Source: Cyclobacteriaceae bacterium | GTDB lineage: Bacteria > Bacteroidota > Bacteroidia > Cytophagales > Cyclobacteriaceae | Length of the DNA: 64,000 nt | Direction: 5' to 3' | Assembly: GCA_013141055.1 (NCBI GenBank) | Contig: JABFRS010000002.1 | Location: 434,001-498,000 of the forward strand | Part shown: piece by piece, positions 17,237-27,282 of the stretch | How the letters are laid out: every line of letters begins with the position of its first letter | Position numbering within the stretch: the first letter of the stretch is position 1 | Translations under genes and position numbers: made by a program | Notes under the pieces: generated by a model | Databases searched by the model: none | The model's input: the letters and a program-made list of their open reading frames with translations, nothing else | What the model was told of the DNA's origin: nothing

Positions 17237-18043
17237 ATGGCAGATAAAAAATTGAGCGGACAAACCGCTTTGGTCACTGGAGCCAATTCCGGCATCGGTG
17301 AAGGCGTCGCCCTTTCTTTGGGAGAAGCTGGTGCAAACGTTGTCGTCAACTATGTCTCAAAACCAGAGACAGCTCAGGCCGTTGTCGACAAGATAAAATC
17401 CTTTGGAAGCAAAGCGGTTGCAATAAAAGCTGATGTCAGCAATGAAGCTGAAGTCATCAGCATGTTCAAGCAAGCCATTAAGGAATTTGGCACAATTGAC
17501 ATCCTGGTAAACAACGCGGGATTGCAAAAAGATGCAAAGTTTGAGGAGATGACATTAGAGCAATGGAATATTGTCATGAATGTTAATCTAACGGGTCAAT
17601 TTCTCTGCGCCCGTGAAGCCATAAAAGAATTTTTAAGAAGAGGTCCGGTACCGTCAGTATCCAGAGCAACGGGCAAGATCATTTGTATGAGTTCTGTTCA
17701 CGAGCTTATACCATGGGCAGGCCACGTTAACTACGCCTCTTCGAAGGGTGCGATAAAGATGTTCATGCAAAGTCTGGCTCAGGAGTACGGTGATCGCCAG
17801 ATACGCGTCAATAGCATTTGTCCTGGAGCAATCCAGACTCCGATCAATACACCTGCATGGAGCACTCCTGCAGCACTGAATAGTCTGATGTCATTAATTC
17901 CATACAACCGCATAGGAGTTCCAAAAGACATAGGAAATCTGGCGGTCTTCCTCGCCTCTGACGATAGTGATTACATTACTGGCGCCAGTATCTTCATTGA
18001 TGGAGGTATGACCGTGTTTGAAGGATTTGCAGAAGGAGGATGA
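17237..18043 (+). CDS. Short-chain dehydrogenase/reductase, glucose 1-dehydrogenase-like
   Basis: A 268-residue classical SDR. The cofactor motif TGANSGIG lies near residue 14, NNAG near 92, the catalytic Ser in CMSSVHE, and the Tyr-Lys pair in NYASSKGA. The Asn-Tyr-Val region after the second strand, without an acidic residue at its end, leaves NAD versus NADP open. The closest named group is glucose 1-dehydrogenase. It is followed 52 bp later by a GH63-type glucosidase, so a role in oxidising released glucose is plausible but inferred. Confidence 0.85.
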   Translation: MADKKLSGQTALVTGANSGIGEGVALSLGEAGANVVVNYVSKPETAQAVVDKIKSFGSKAVAIKADVSNEAEVISMFKQAIKEFGTIDILVNNAGLQKDAKFEEMTLEQWNIVMNVNLTGQFLCAREAIKEFLRRGPVPSVSRATGKIICMSSVHELIPWAGHVNYASSKGAIKMFMQSLAQEYGDRQIRVNSICPGAIQTPINTPAWSTPAALNSLMSLIPYNRIGVPKDIGNLAVFLASDDSDYITGASIFIDGGMTVFEGFAEGG

Positions 18044-18095
18044 TCTCATCCATAAGTCAATAACCAATACCCAAACCTTTTTCTAATTAATAATC

Positions 18096-20735
18096 ATGGC
18101 ACCCAGCACTCCCAACCCAGAACAAGCACGTCTTGATGAAAACGCAAAGAAACCTGTCCCGTTAGTTAAGTGGGGACCGTATTTATCAGAACGACAGTGG
18201 GGAACTGTGCGCGAAGATTATAGTGCCAATGGTGATGCATGGAATTTCGTCACGCATGATCATTCAAGATCAAAAGCATACCGATGGGGTGAAGATGGTA
18301 TCGGAGGAATTTCAGATACCAACCAGAACCTTTGCTTTTCACTTGCACTCTGGAATGGAAAAGATCCTATCCTGAAAGAACGTTTTTTCGGATTGACAAA
18401 CAGTGAAGGGAATCACGGTGAAGACTGCAAAGAGCTTTACTACTTCCTGGATAATACGCCGACTCATTATTATATGAAGATGCTTTACAAGTATCCTCAG
18501 CAGGCGTATCCCTATGAAGCGTTGATCAATATCAATCGCGGTCGCGGCAAGCTGGAGCCAGAGTTTGAACTTTTGGATACCGGCATCTTTAATGATAATC
18601 AGTATTTCGATGTATTCATTACCTATGCCAAGAGCAGTGATGAAGATATTCTGATTGAGATAGAAGTTATCAATCGCGGAAAAAAGGCAGCAGACATTAC
18701 AGTATTGCCGACACTTTGGTTTACCAACCGTTGGGCCTCCAGCGATGTGGAGAAGAAGCCTTCCATTACATTAAAGAATGACAAGAAAGGTTTCGGCACC
18801 GTTGTGACGGAACATGAAAAGCTTGGACGTTACTATCTCTATTTTGAAACTCCTGACAGAACCCTCTTCACGGAAAATGAAACCAACCAGGAGAGATTAT
18901 ATGGAGTGCCTGATAACACATCTTATGTTAAGGATGCTTTTCACAAAGTAATTGTTAACGGTCAGACCAATATTCTTGATGGCAAGGATGACGGAACAAA
19001 GTTCTCACCTGTCTATCAGGCGAGCATCAAAGGAAAGGGAAGCAAGAAGATCCTGTTGCGGTTAAGCAAAGAGGAAAACAAGAATCCATTTACCGATGTG
19101 GAAAAGGTCTTTGCCCAGCGATTGAAAGAAGCTGATGAGTTCTTTGAGAAGTTTGCACCTCTCAATTCAACGGCGGATGTTAAGACGATTCAACGTCAAA
19201 CGTTTGCCAGCCTCTTGTGGAGTAAGCAATACTTCCATTATGATGTTGAGCGCTGGCTGAATGGAGATCCGGGACAGCCCCCTCCTCCGGAAAGCAGGAA
19301 GCAAGGAAGAAACAGTCAGTGGAAATACCTGAAGAATGAAGATATCATTTCAATGCCTGATACCTGGGAATATCCATGGTATGCGGCATGGGATCTTGCA
19401 TTCCATTGTATTCCAATGTCACTCATTGATCCGGTATTTGCAAAGAACCAGTTATTGCTGGTGATGCGTGAGTGGTATATGAATCCTGCGGGACAGATAC
19501 CAGCGTATGAGTGGAACTTCTCTGATGTTAACCCTCCCGTTCATGCATGGTCTGCACTCTGCGTCTATCGCATTGAGAAGACGATCAAGGGAACAGGAGA
19601 TATCGAATTCCTGAAACGTGTCTTTCAAAAGCTACTGATCAACTTCACGTGGTGGGTAAACCGCAAAGATGAGAATGACAATAACATCTTTGAAGGAGGA
19701 TTCCTTGGACTGGACAACATCGGAGTCTTCAACAGGAATGAGATTCCAAAAGGAGCTTTACTGGAACAGGTTGATGGAACGAGCTGGATGGCCATGTATG
19801 CCTTGAATATGATGGACATCGCGCTCGAGATCGCCGTGGTCGATTCATCTTTTGAAGATGTTGCCACGAAATTCTATGAGCATTACGTCCTGATCGCAGA
19901 ATCTATCAATGAGGCAAAGCTATGGGATGAGGATGAAGGTTTCTTCTATGATCTTCTCACGATGCCTAACGGAGAAGGTATTCCTCTCAAGGTTCATTCC
20001 ACGGTAGGACTCAGCGTATTGTTCGCGGTGTCGATCATCGACTTTAAAAAGATCGCCAAGCTGAAAGACTTTCAGAAGCGCATTGAGTATTTCAAGAACT
20101 ATCGCCTTAAGACAGGTAAGTATCTGCCGAATGAGCAGGTAAAAGAAGGTGAGAACATTCTGATCTCCCTGGTTAAGAAAGAAAAGCTGGTACGTATTCT
20201 TCAGAAGCTTCTGGATGAGAATGAATTCCTGGCACCGGGAGGAATCCGTGCCGTTTCAAAATTCCATGAAGCACATCCATACTTTATTAATGTAGCAGGC
20301 GGAACGTACAGCATTGGATATGATCCGGGAGAATCTATTTCAGGAATGTTTGGAGGAAACTCCAACTGGAGAGGTCCGATCTGGATGCCAACGAATTACC
20401 TTCTGATCAAGGCTCTCAAGAAGTACTATCAATACTATGGTGAATCTCTTAAACTGGAATACCCTACGGGCTCTGATAACTGGCTGAATCTTGAAAGGAT
20501 TTCTGATGCTCTGGCGAAACGTGTTGTCACCATTTTTGAAAAGGATGATAACGACAAGAGACCGGTTCATAAAGATCACGCTGAATTCTACAGCAGACCT
20601 GAGAATAAAGACCTGCTCCTGTTCTATGAATATTTCCATGGAGACACCGGGCGTGGCGTCGGTGCGACTCACCAGACAGGATGGACGGCCGTCGTTGCTG
20701 AGTTGATCAATGACGATGCCTGGGAATGGGAGTAA
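18096..20735 (+). CDS. GH63-type glucosidase (MGH1-like)
   Basis: An 879-residue protein resembling glycoside hydrolase family 63 and related mannosyl-oligosaccharide glucosidases with an (alpha/alpha)6 barrel. Recognised stretches are AWDLAFHCIPMSLIDPVFAK, GQIPAYEWNFSDVNPPVHAW (containing the likely catalytic acid) and GGNSNWRGPIWMP near residue 755. No signal peptide is present, so it is probably cytoplasmic and acts on alpha-glucosides taken up or made inside the cell. The preceding SDR gene suggests a shared sugar pathway. The exact substrate cannot be told from sequence. Confidence 0.85.
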   Translation: MAPSTPNPEQARLDENAKKPVPLVKWGPYLSERQWGTVREDYSANGDAWNFVTHDHSRSKAYRWGEDGIGGISDTNQNLCFSLALWNGKDPILKERFFGLTNSEGNHGEDCKELYYFLDNTPTHYYMKMLYKYPQQAYPYEALININRGRGKLEPEFELLDTGIFNDNQYFDVFITYAKSSDEDILIEIEVINRGKKAADITVLPTLWFTNRWASSDVEKKPSITLKNDKKGFGTVVTEHEKLGRYYLYFETPDRTLFTENETNQERLYGVPDNTSYVKDAFHKVIVNGQTNILDGKDDGTKFSPVYQASIKGKGSKKILLRLSKEENKNPFTDVEKVFAQRLKEADEFFEKFAPLNSTADVKTIQRQTFASLLWSKQYFHYDVERWLNGDPGQPPPPESRKQGRNSQWKYLKNEDIISMPDTWEYPWYAAWDLAFHCIPMSLIDPVFAKNQLLLVMREWYMNPAGQIPAYEWNFSDVNPPVHAWSALCVYRIEKTIKGTGDIEFLKRVFQKLLINFTWWVNRKDENDNNIFEGGFLGLDNIGVFNRNEIPKGALLEQVDGTSWMAMYALNMMDIALEIAVVDSSFEDVATKFYEHYVLIAESINEAKLWDEDEGFFYDLLTMPNGEGIPLKVHSTVGLSVLFAVSIIDFKKIAKLKDFQKRIEYFKNYRLKTGKYLPNEQVKEGENILISLVKKEKLVRILQKLLDENEFLAPGGIRAVSKFHEAHPYFINVAGGTYSIGYDPGESISGMFGGNSNWRGPIWMPTNYLLIKALKKYYQYYGESLKLEYPTGSDNWLNLERISDALAKRVVTIFEKDDNDKRPVHKDHAEFYSRPENKDLLLFYEYFHGDTGRGVGATHQTGWTAVVAELINDDAWEWE

Positions 20736-20782
20736 CATTCAACTAAACCTATAAGTAATTATTCTCTGATCTTTTTGACACC

Positions 20783-22885
20783 ATGAATCTTCGTAAAATT
20801 TATTTGACAATCGCGGCAGTAGCAGTTGCACTCATCTCCTATTCACAGAACCCTGCGAATCAATCTATCCAGGATAAATTCGATGACAATCGTAATGGAT
20901 GGTGGTTGGGTGAAACCGGTGGCGGCTCTCAAAGCATTCATGATGGCAAAATGTTTCTGGACATTCCGGAAGGCGGATGGATCATCACGATCTACCCATA
21001 TGTAGAGTTCGAAAAAGATTTCGTTACAGAAGTCTCTCTGAGACAAACAGAAGGTCATGAAGATAATGGTGTTGGTCTTTCCTGGGCACACAGCAAGCCT
21101 GAAAATACCCAGAACTATTTCATCATTACAGCGAATGGATATTACTACATCTACAATGCTTCCCAGGATAAATCAAAGACTGTAAAGGGAATCAATGAAT
21201 GGATAAAGACTACTCTTATAAAACCACTGAATGAAGTCAACACAATAAAAGTGGAGCAGGTAGGCAACACACTGAATTATTACATCAATAACCAAAAGGT
21301 AACTTCCACGGATGCGTTCCGCTGGAAGGGTTCGGGAATCGGATTGGTGTCATACACTAAAATGAAAGTAGAAGCAGACGATTACAGCTTCGCTCAAAAA
21401 GAACTTAAGATCAACTTACCCACTAATCTTACAAAAGGGTTGGTTAAAGAGAATATGGGCGATGCCATTAACACCGCCTCTTCCGATCTGATGCCGATCA
21501 TCACCGCTGACGGTCGCAATCTGTACTTTGGAAGACAGGATTATGAAGGCAATCTGGGAGGCGTGGCAGATGGTGAAGACTATTACCTTTCAACATGGGA
21601 TGGTACAAAATGGTCGAAAGCTCAGAATCTTGGAGCACCTATCAACACTCCTAAAGTTGATAACTATAGTTCTGTCAGTACGGATAACAACACAATCCTG
21701 TTTGTTGACTCAAAGGAATTCTGGTCCATCAGCAGAAATGAATCAGGATGGGGTGCACCAAAGCCAATCGGTCTGACCTTCGTAAACGAAGCAAAGCATT
21801 TTGAATCCTATCTGGCTCCTAATGGAAAGTCTATCATCTTCACAGCAAAGAATGTCAACAATCTTTTTTACGACAAGGGCGAAGATGAGCGTGATTTTTA
21901 TGTTTCACTTCAGGATAAGAATGGAAAATGGAGCGACCCTATCAATATGGGACCTAAGATCAACACCCGTCGCGATGAGATCTCCCCTTTCCTTGCCGCT
22001 GATGATCGTACACTTTATTTCTCCACTACCGGAAGAGCTGGCTATGGAAATGGCGACATCTTCATGAGCAAACGAATCGGTGATGGATGGACAAACTGGA
22101 CAGAGCCTGTCAATCTTGGACCTGAGATCAATTCACCTTCGTTCGATGCATATTATGTTGTTCCTGCTTCGGGTGAATATGCTTATATGGTTTCCAATCA
22201 GGGCGGTTTCGGCAAGAGCGACATTATAAGAGTGAAGCTTGTCAAAGAACTGCAGCCCGATCCTGTTGTATTAGTGCGCGGCAGAACCCTTGATGCAAAG
22301 ACAAAGCAGCCTATTTCCGCAAACATCCTGATCGATAATCTTACCACCAACAAAGAAGTCGGTGAAGCGGTATCCGAACCAAAAAACGGAAGCTATCAGA
22401 TCACATTGCCCTATGGTGCCAATTATGGATTCCACGCTGCGGCATTGGGACATTTATCCGTGAATGAAAATCTTGAATTGACTACGATCAGTAAGTACAC
22501 TGAAATTGAAAAGGATCTTTACCTGCTGCCAATCATTGCCGGTCAGGTACTGCAGCTAAACAACGTCTTCTTTGAACAGGCTAAACCCGTTCTTAAACCA
22601 GAATCCTATGCGGAGTTGGACCGTCTGATCACTATCATGCAGGAAAATCCAACAATGGAAATTGAGCTTGGAGGATATACCGATAACGTGGGCCGTGAAG
22701 TCAGCCTGATCCTGTTATCAATGGATCGTGCGGGTGCGGTGAAAAAATATATGGTTTCCAAAGGAATTGCTCAAAAGAGAATCACAGGCAAGGGATATGG
22801 TCCTGCAAATCCAGTGGTAAAGAACGATACTGAAGAACACCGCAGAATGAACCGCAGGGTTGAGTTCAAGATCACTAAAAAATAA
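20783..22885 (+). CDS. Envelope protein with LamG-like, PD40 propeller and OmpA domains
   Basis: A 700-residue exported protein. A Sec signal peptide ends near residue 22 (SYSQ). Residues about 30-205 resemble a LamG/DUF1080-type beta-sandwich (FDDNRNGWW at its start). Residues about 230-495 contain PD40/WD40-like repeats (ADGRNLYFGRQ, ADDRTLYFSTTG). A carboxypeptidase-like fold (about 505-585) precedes a C-terminal OmpA domain with the peptidoglycan-binding pattern GGYTDNVG and NRRVEF. This architecture is typical of Bacteroidota periplasmic or outer-membrane proteins that tether to peptidoglycan. The binding partner is unknown. Confidence 0.88.
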   Translation: MNLRKIYLTIAAVAVALISYSQNPANQSIQDKFDDNRNGWWLGETGGGSQSIHDGKMFLDIPEGGWIITIYPYVEFEKDFVTEVSLRQTEGHEDNGVGLSWAHSKPENTQNYFIITANGYYYIYNASQDKSKTVKGINEWIKTTLIKPLNEVNTIKVEQVGNTLNYYINNQKVTSTDAFRWKGSGIGLVSYTKMKVEADDYSFAQKELKINLPTNLTKGLVKENMGDAINTASSDLMPIITADGRNLYFGRQDYEGNLGGVADGEDYYLSTWDGTKWSKAQNLGAPINTPKVDNYSSVSTDNNTILFVDSKEFWSISRNESGWGAPKPIGLTFVNEAKHFESYLAPNGKSIIFTAKNVNNLFYDKGEDERDFYVSLQDKNGKWSDPINMGPKINTRRDEISPFLAADDRTLYFSTTGRAGYGNGDIFMSKRIGDGWTNWTEPVNLGPEINSPSFDAYYVVPASGEYAYMVSNQGGFGKSDIIRVKLVKELQPDPVVLVRGRTLDAKTKQPISANILIDNLTTNKEVGEAVSEPKNGSYQITLPYGANYGFHAAALGHLSVNENLELTTISKYTEIEKDLYLLPIIAGQVLQLNNVFFEQAKPVLKPESYAELDRLITIMQENPTMEIELGGYTDNVGREVSLILLSMDRAGAVKKYMVSKGIAQKRITGKGYGPANPVVKNDTEEHRRMNRRVEFKITKK

Positions 22886-22948
22886 GGAGGGGGCACAAAT
22901 AAAGATTGCCATACGACTTTTTATTAGCTTCGCCCGTTAAATCAGAAA

Positions 22949-24454
22949 ATGAAGCTGTACGAAATATATCCCCTCTCCCTGACGAATTCCCTTAGCGGCA
23001 AAAAGGAGAGTTTTACACCTGTCAATCCTGGCTTTGTAGGAATGTATGTTTGCGGACCTACCGTTTACAATAATGTGCATCTTGGAAACGCACGAACTTT
23101 CCTGTCATTCGACATTGTATCAAGATATCTAAGATTCCTGGGTTATAAAGTACGTTATGTACGCAACATCACCGATGTAGGCCATCTTGAAAATGATGCC
23201 GACGAAGGAGAAGACAAGATCGGCAAGAAGGCACGGGTAGAACAGCTTGAGCCGATGGAAATCGTAAAGCGCTACACGGAAGACTTTCACTCCGTGATGA
23301 GGCAGTTCAACATCCTCCCTCCCAGCATTGAACCTTCCGCCACCGGACACATCGTTGAACAAATTCAGATCACACAAAAACTGATTGGCCTTGGATTGGC
23401 GTATGAGGTCAATGGGTCTATTTACTTTGATGTAAAAAAATACAACGCTTCTCATCATTACGGAATTTTATCAGGCCGGAACATTGAAGACCTGATGGAG
23501 AGTGGCCGCGACCTTGACAGTCAGGATGAGAAACGTGAGAAGATAGATTTTGCTCTCTGGAAAAAAGCATCACCAGCGCATATCATGAGGTGGCCTTCTC
23601 CGTGGGGCGATGGCTTCCCCGGCTGGCACATTGAGTGCACCGTGATGAGCACAAAATATCTTGGTGAAACCTTTGACATTCACGGCGGTGGAATGGATTT
23701 AAAATTTCCTCACCATGAATGTGAGATCGCTCAGGCTACCGGCGCCAATGGAAAAATTCCGGTGAACTACTGGCTGCATTCCAATATGCTTACGGTTAAT
23801 GGACAGAAGATGAGCAAGTCCCTCGGCAACTCATTTTTACCATCTGAGCTATTCTCCGGAAAACATGCCATGCTTGAAAAAGGATTCAGCCCGATGACGG
23901 TGAGATTCTTTATGCTGCAGTCGCACTATTCAAGTACACTTGATTTTTCAAATGAAGCATTGGTTGCTGCTGAGAAGGGATACAAAAAGTTAAGTTCAGC
24001 GCTAACCATTATTAAGACTCTCCTGCCCTCCGATACCAATCAACCTGATAAAGAAATTTCAGACGGGCTTGAGTCACTGGTGGTGTCATGTTATGAGAAC
24101 ATGAGCGATGACTTCAATACCGCAAAGACACTTGCTGTGCTATTTGAAATGGCATCCAGGATTAATGACTTCAAATCAGGAAATCTTCCCATATCCAAAG
24201 TCGATGGTGAAGTCTTTGAAAAATTCAAGGCTGCTTACATTGGATTTATGGAAGATGCTCTTGGTTTAAAAGAAGAATCTTCTCATGATGATCAGCTTCT
24301 TGATGGAACTATAAAAGTTCTGATTGAGTTGAGGAAAAAGGCACGGGTTGACCGCAACTATGCTTTGTCAGACAAAATACGCGATGACCTTAAAGATATC
24401 GGCGTTCAATTGAAGGATGGCAAAGATGGTGAGATCACGTACGCTATCGAATAG
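22949..24454 (+). CDS. cysS: Cysteinyl-tRNA synthetase
   Basis: A 501-residue class I aminoacyl-tRNA synthetase that charges tRNA-Cys. The HIGH motif appears as HLGN near residue 50 and KMSKS as KMSKSLGN near residue 290. Zinc ligands are in [18 protein letters not shown] and HHECE. The C-terminal DALR-type anticodon region follows from about residue 370. The length is normal for the family. yidD follows 29 bp downstream and may be co-transcribed. Confidence 0.97.
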   Translation: MKLYEIYPLSLTNSLSGKKESFTPVNPGFVGMYVCGPTVYNNVHLGNARTFLSFDIVSRYLRFLGYKVRYVRNITDVGHLENDADEGEDKIGKKARVEQLEPMEIVKRYTEDFHSVMRQFNILPPSIEPSATGHIVEQIQITQKLIGLGLAYEVNGSIYFDVKKYNASHHYGILSGRNIEDLMESGRDLDSQDEKREKIDFALWKKASPAHIMRWPSPWGDGFPGWHIECTVMSTKYLGETFDIHGGGMDLKFPHHECEIAQATGANGKIPVNYWLHSNMLTVNGQKMSKSLGNSFLPSELFSGKHAMLEKGFSPMTVRFFMLQSHYSSTLDFSNEALVAAEKGYKKLSSALTIIKTLLPSDTNQPDKEISDGLESLVVSCYENMSDDFNTAKTLAVLFEMASRINDFKSGNLPISKVDGEVFEKFKAAYIGFMEDALGLKEESSHDDQLLDGTIKVLIELRKKARVDRNYALSDKIRDDLKDIGVQLKDGKDGEITYAIE

Positions 24455-24483
24455 CCTGAATTACAAATTATAATCTTCTCTCT

Positions 24484-24708
24484 TTGCTAAAAAAGATCTT
24501 CATATTCCCCATCAGAGTTTATCAGGCGACGCTATCACCTCTTCTCGGGTCAGGATGTCGTCACGTTCCAAGCTGCTCCCAATATACTGTTGAAGCAATT
24601 CAGGAATGGGGAGTTATAAAAGGTATCTGGATGGGTAGTAAGAGGATAGCACGCTGCCATCCCTGGGGCACCAGTGGCTTTGACCCGGTACCAAAAAAGG
24701 ATAAATAA
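24484..24708 (+). CDS. yidD: Membrane protein insertion efficiency factor
   Basis: A 74-residue YidD protein, which assists the Sec/YidC insertase. The family core [27 protein letters not shown] and [11 protein letters not shown] is complete, including the conserved cysteines. The start codon is TTG at 24484, giving [13 protein letters not shown], where most homologues begin; no ATG is available before the conserved core. In many bacteria yidD lies with rnpA and yidC, but here it follows cysS. Confidence 0.93.
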   Translation: MLKKIFIFPIRVYQATLSPLLGSGCRHVPSCSQYTVEAIQEWGVIKGIWMGSKRIARCHPWGTSGFDPVPKKDK

Positions 24709-24805
24709 ACCGCTCCTACTTTTTCCACACCTGTCGGCGGGCGGGGCTTTCACTTTTGAAAAAATAAAATCTACATTTAGAGAGTTAAGAATTTAAACTC
24801 TCCTC

Positions 24806-26548
24806 ATGCCTGATTTTCAAATCAAGAAGAATCCTAAGAATTACGACGTAGTTATTGTTGGATCCGGTGCCGGTGGTGGTATGGCAGCATATATTCTGGC
24901 GAATGCCGGTATCAAAGTTGCACTCATTGAGGCAGGACCTCTTTACGATCCAGCCAAGAATATTACCCAGCTTAAATGGCCCTATGAATCTCCCCGCAGA
25001 GGTGCAGGAAATCACAGGCCGTTTGGGGATTTTGATGCCGCTTATGGCGGATGGGAAATTGAAGGTGAACCTTATACCCGCAAAGACGGAACGAAGTTCG
25101 ACTGGTTCAGATCACGCATGGTAGGCGGACGGACCAATCACTGGGGAAGAATCTCTCTCCGTTTTGGACCAAAAGATTTCAAGCATAAAAGTATTGATGG
25201 TCTCGGCGACGATTGGCCAATAGGCTATGATGATGTCGCTCCTTTCTATGATCGCGTCGACAAGCTTATCGGTGTATTCGGCACAAAGGAAAATATGCCT
25301 AACGAGCCGGATGGAATTTTTCTTCCACCACCGAAACCGCGCCTTCATGAATTATTTGTAAAAGATGCAGGCAATGCGCTTGGCATTCCTGTTGTTCCAT
25401 CACGACTCTCAATTCTTACTAAAGCATTACCTGACAACGATAAGCGAAAGGCCTGCTTCTATTGCGCACAATGCAGCAGAGGCTGTATGGTGTATGGAGA
25501 CTTCTCATCTTCGTCTGTGTTGGTAAAGCCAGCGCTTGAAACAGGAAATGTCGATGTGATTCCAAATGCGATGGCACGTGAGGTCCTCACCAATGATGAA
25601 GGAAAGGCAACCGGTATCTCTTACGTTGATAAGAATGATCTTCAGGAATATCAGGTTAGCGGTAAAGTTGTGATCCTGGCAGCGAGTGCAGGTGAATCAG
25701 CAAGACTTCTATTGAACTCCAGGTCATCCAGAAATCCGAATGGTCTTGCCAACGCAAGCAATGTCATTGGAAAATACCTTCATGATTCAACAGGAGTTGG
25801 AATGGGCGGCATCATGCCGAAGTTGTTTGATCGCAAGCGCTACAATGAAGATGGCGTGGGCGGATTGCATGTTTACTCACCATGGTGGCTTGATAATAAG
25901 AAGCTGAACTTCCCCCGTGGATATCACATTGAATATGGCGGCGGAATGGGAATGCCCGGATATGGTTTTGGATTTGGAATGCAAAACCTGAATGGAAAAT
26001 ATCCTGTAAGAAACGGCGTCAGGAAAGACGGTGGCGGCTACGGCGCTTCCTTGAAAGATGACTACCGTTATTTCTATGGAGCTTCTTTTGGAATGGCCGG
26101 TCGCGGTGAAGCAATCGCAAGAGAGGACAACTACTGTGAGATCGATCCAAACGTTGTGGATAAATTCGGAATTCCTGTTCTAAGATTTCATTACACATGG
26201 AGTGACCATGAGATCAACCAGGCCAAGCATATGCAGGAAACTTTTCAGGAGATCATTCATAAAATGGGTGGCGAAATCACCTGGGGACTGAAAGGCAAAG
26301 AAGATAATTACGGACTTGAAGCTCCGGGAAGGATCATTCACGAAGTAGGAACTGTTCGCATGGGCAATGATCCTAAGAAGTCAGCGCTTAATAAATTCAA
26401 CCAGGCGCATGATTGCAAGAATCTGTTTGTAGTGGATGGCGGACCATTCGTTTCACAAGCTGACAAGAATCCTACATGGACCATCCTTGCGCTTTCCATG
26501 AGAGCATCGGAGTATATTATTGACGAATTAAAAAGACAGAATATTTAA
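24806..26548 (+). CDS. GMC oxidoreductase with a four-cysteine motif
   Basis: A 580-residue FAD-dependent GMC oxidoreductase. The FAD motif GSGAGGGMAAY lies near residue 19, and the C-terminal GMC block (VDGGPFVSQADKNPTWTILAL) is intact. An unusual CX2CX2CX3C cluster lies at Cys217, Cys220, Cys223 and Cys227, an arrangement able to hold an iron-sulfur cluster. No signal peptide is visible. The next gene encodes a gluconate 2-dehydrogenase subunit 3-type protein, the small partner of periplasmic sugar-acid dehydrogenases, which could carry this subunit across by Tat hitchhiking. The substrate is probably a sugar or sugar acid. Confidence 0.86.
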   Translation: MPDFQIKKNPKNYDVVIVGSGAGGGMAAYILANAGIKVALIEAGPLYDPAKNITQLKWPYESPRRGAGNHRPFGDFDAAYGGWEIEGEPYTRKDGTKFDWFRSRMVGGRTNHWGRISLRFGPKDFKHKSIDGLGDDWPIGYDDVAPFYDRVDKLIGVFGTKENMPNEPDGIFLPPPKPRLHELFVKDAGNALGIPVVPSRLSILTKALPDNDKRKACFYCAQCSRGCMVYGDFSSSSVLVKPALETGNVDVIPNAMAREVLTNDEGKATGISYVDKNDLQEYQVSGKVVILAASAGESARLLLNSRSSRNPNGLANASNVIGKYLHDSTGVGMGGIMPKLFDRKRYNEDGVGGLHVYSPWWLDNKKLNFPRGYHIEYGGGMGMPGYGFGFGMQNLNGKYPVRNGVRKDGGGYGASLKDDYRYFYGASFGMAGRGEAIAREDNYCEIDPNVVDKFGIPVLRFHYTWSDHEINQAKHMQETFQEIIHKMGGEITWGLKGKEDNYGLEAPGRIIHEVGTVRMGNDPKKSALNKFNQAHDCKNLFVVDGGPFVSQADKNPTWTILALSMRASEYIIDELKRQNI

Positions 26549-26586
26549 ACGGAGTTGTGGTAACACAATAGCTAACTAACAACATT

Positions 26587-27255
26587 ATGGATAGACGAAA
26601 ATATCTGAAGACTCTTGCCGTCGGAACGATCTCAACAGGAGTCATTCTTGAATCCTGTGCACCGGAGAAACCAAAAGATGCACCGGTAGCAGTTAATACA
26701 GCGGAGGCAGAAGGCGGCCCTGCACGACAGCCGGAAGAAATTGCTCATTTCAAAAAGATCTCTGCCGAGAAGTTCTTTGATGATCACGAAATGAAAACCA
26801 TTACCATCCTGGTGGATATCATCATTCCAAGGGATGATACTTCCGGAAGCGCTACAGATGCCAAGGTCCCTGATTTCATTGAGTTTATCGTAAAAGATAT
26901 GCCAAGACATCAGTTGCCATTACGTGGCGGACTTAAGTGGCTCGACATGCAATGCTTAAAACGTTTCAATAAACCTTTCTCTGACAGCACTTCACAACAG
27001 CAGATTGAAATGGTGGATGAAATTGCATGGCCTGAGAAAGCCAAGCCTGAAATGCAACAGGGAGTTGCCTTCTTTAATTTAATGCGTGACCTCACTGCCA
27101 CAGGCTTCTTCACCAGCAAGATCGGCATCAAGGATTTAGGATATGTGGGTAATAGTCCTACGCAATGGGATGGCGTTCCACAGGATGTACTTGCCCAGTA
27201 CGGAGTTAAGTACGATGAGAAGACACTTGCAGAGTGTGTCAAGTTTGAATCATAA
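26587..27255 (+). CDS. Gluconate 2-dehydrogenase subunit 3-family protein
   Basis: A 222-residue small subunit (PF13618-like) that normally pairs with a GMC flavoprotein. The N-terminus MDRRKYLKTLAVGTIS is Tat-like, and the hydrophobic stretch ends at LESC (residues 21-24), a possible lipobox. The domain is recognised by ITILVDIIIPRDDTSGSATDAKVPDFIEF and the downstream FFNLMRDLTATGFFTS. It follows the GMC gene by 38 bp and precedes the Gfo/Idh gene by 27 bp, so the three probably form an envelope oxidoreductase unit. Confidence 0.85.
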   Translation: MDRRKYLKTLAVGTISTGVILESCAPEKPKDAPVAVNTAEAEGGPARQPEEIAHFKKISAEKFFDDHEMKTITILVDIIIPRDDTSGSATDAKVPDFIEFIVKDMPRHQLPLRGGLKWLDMQCLKRFNKPFSDSTSQQQIEMVDEIAWPEKAKPEMQQGVAFFNLMRDLTATGFFTSKIGIKDLGYVGNSPTQWDGVPQDVLAQYGVKYDEKTLAECVKFES

Positions 27256-27282
27256 TCAGTTAAGAATCTAAAAAGGATAAAC

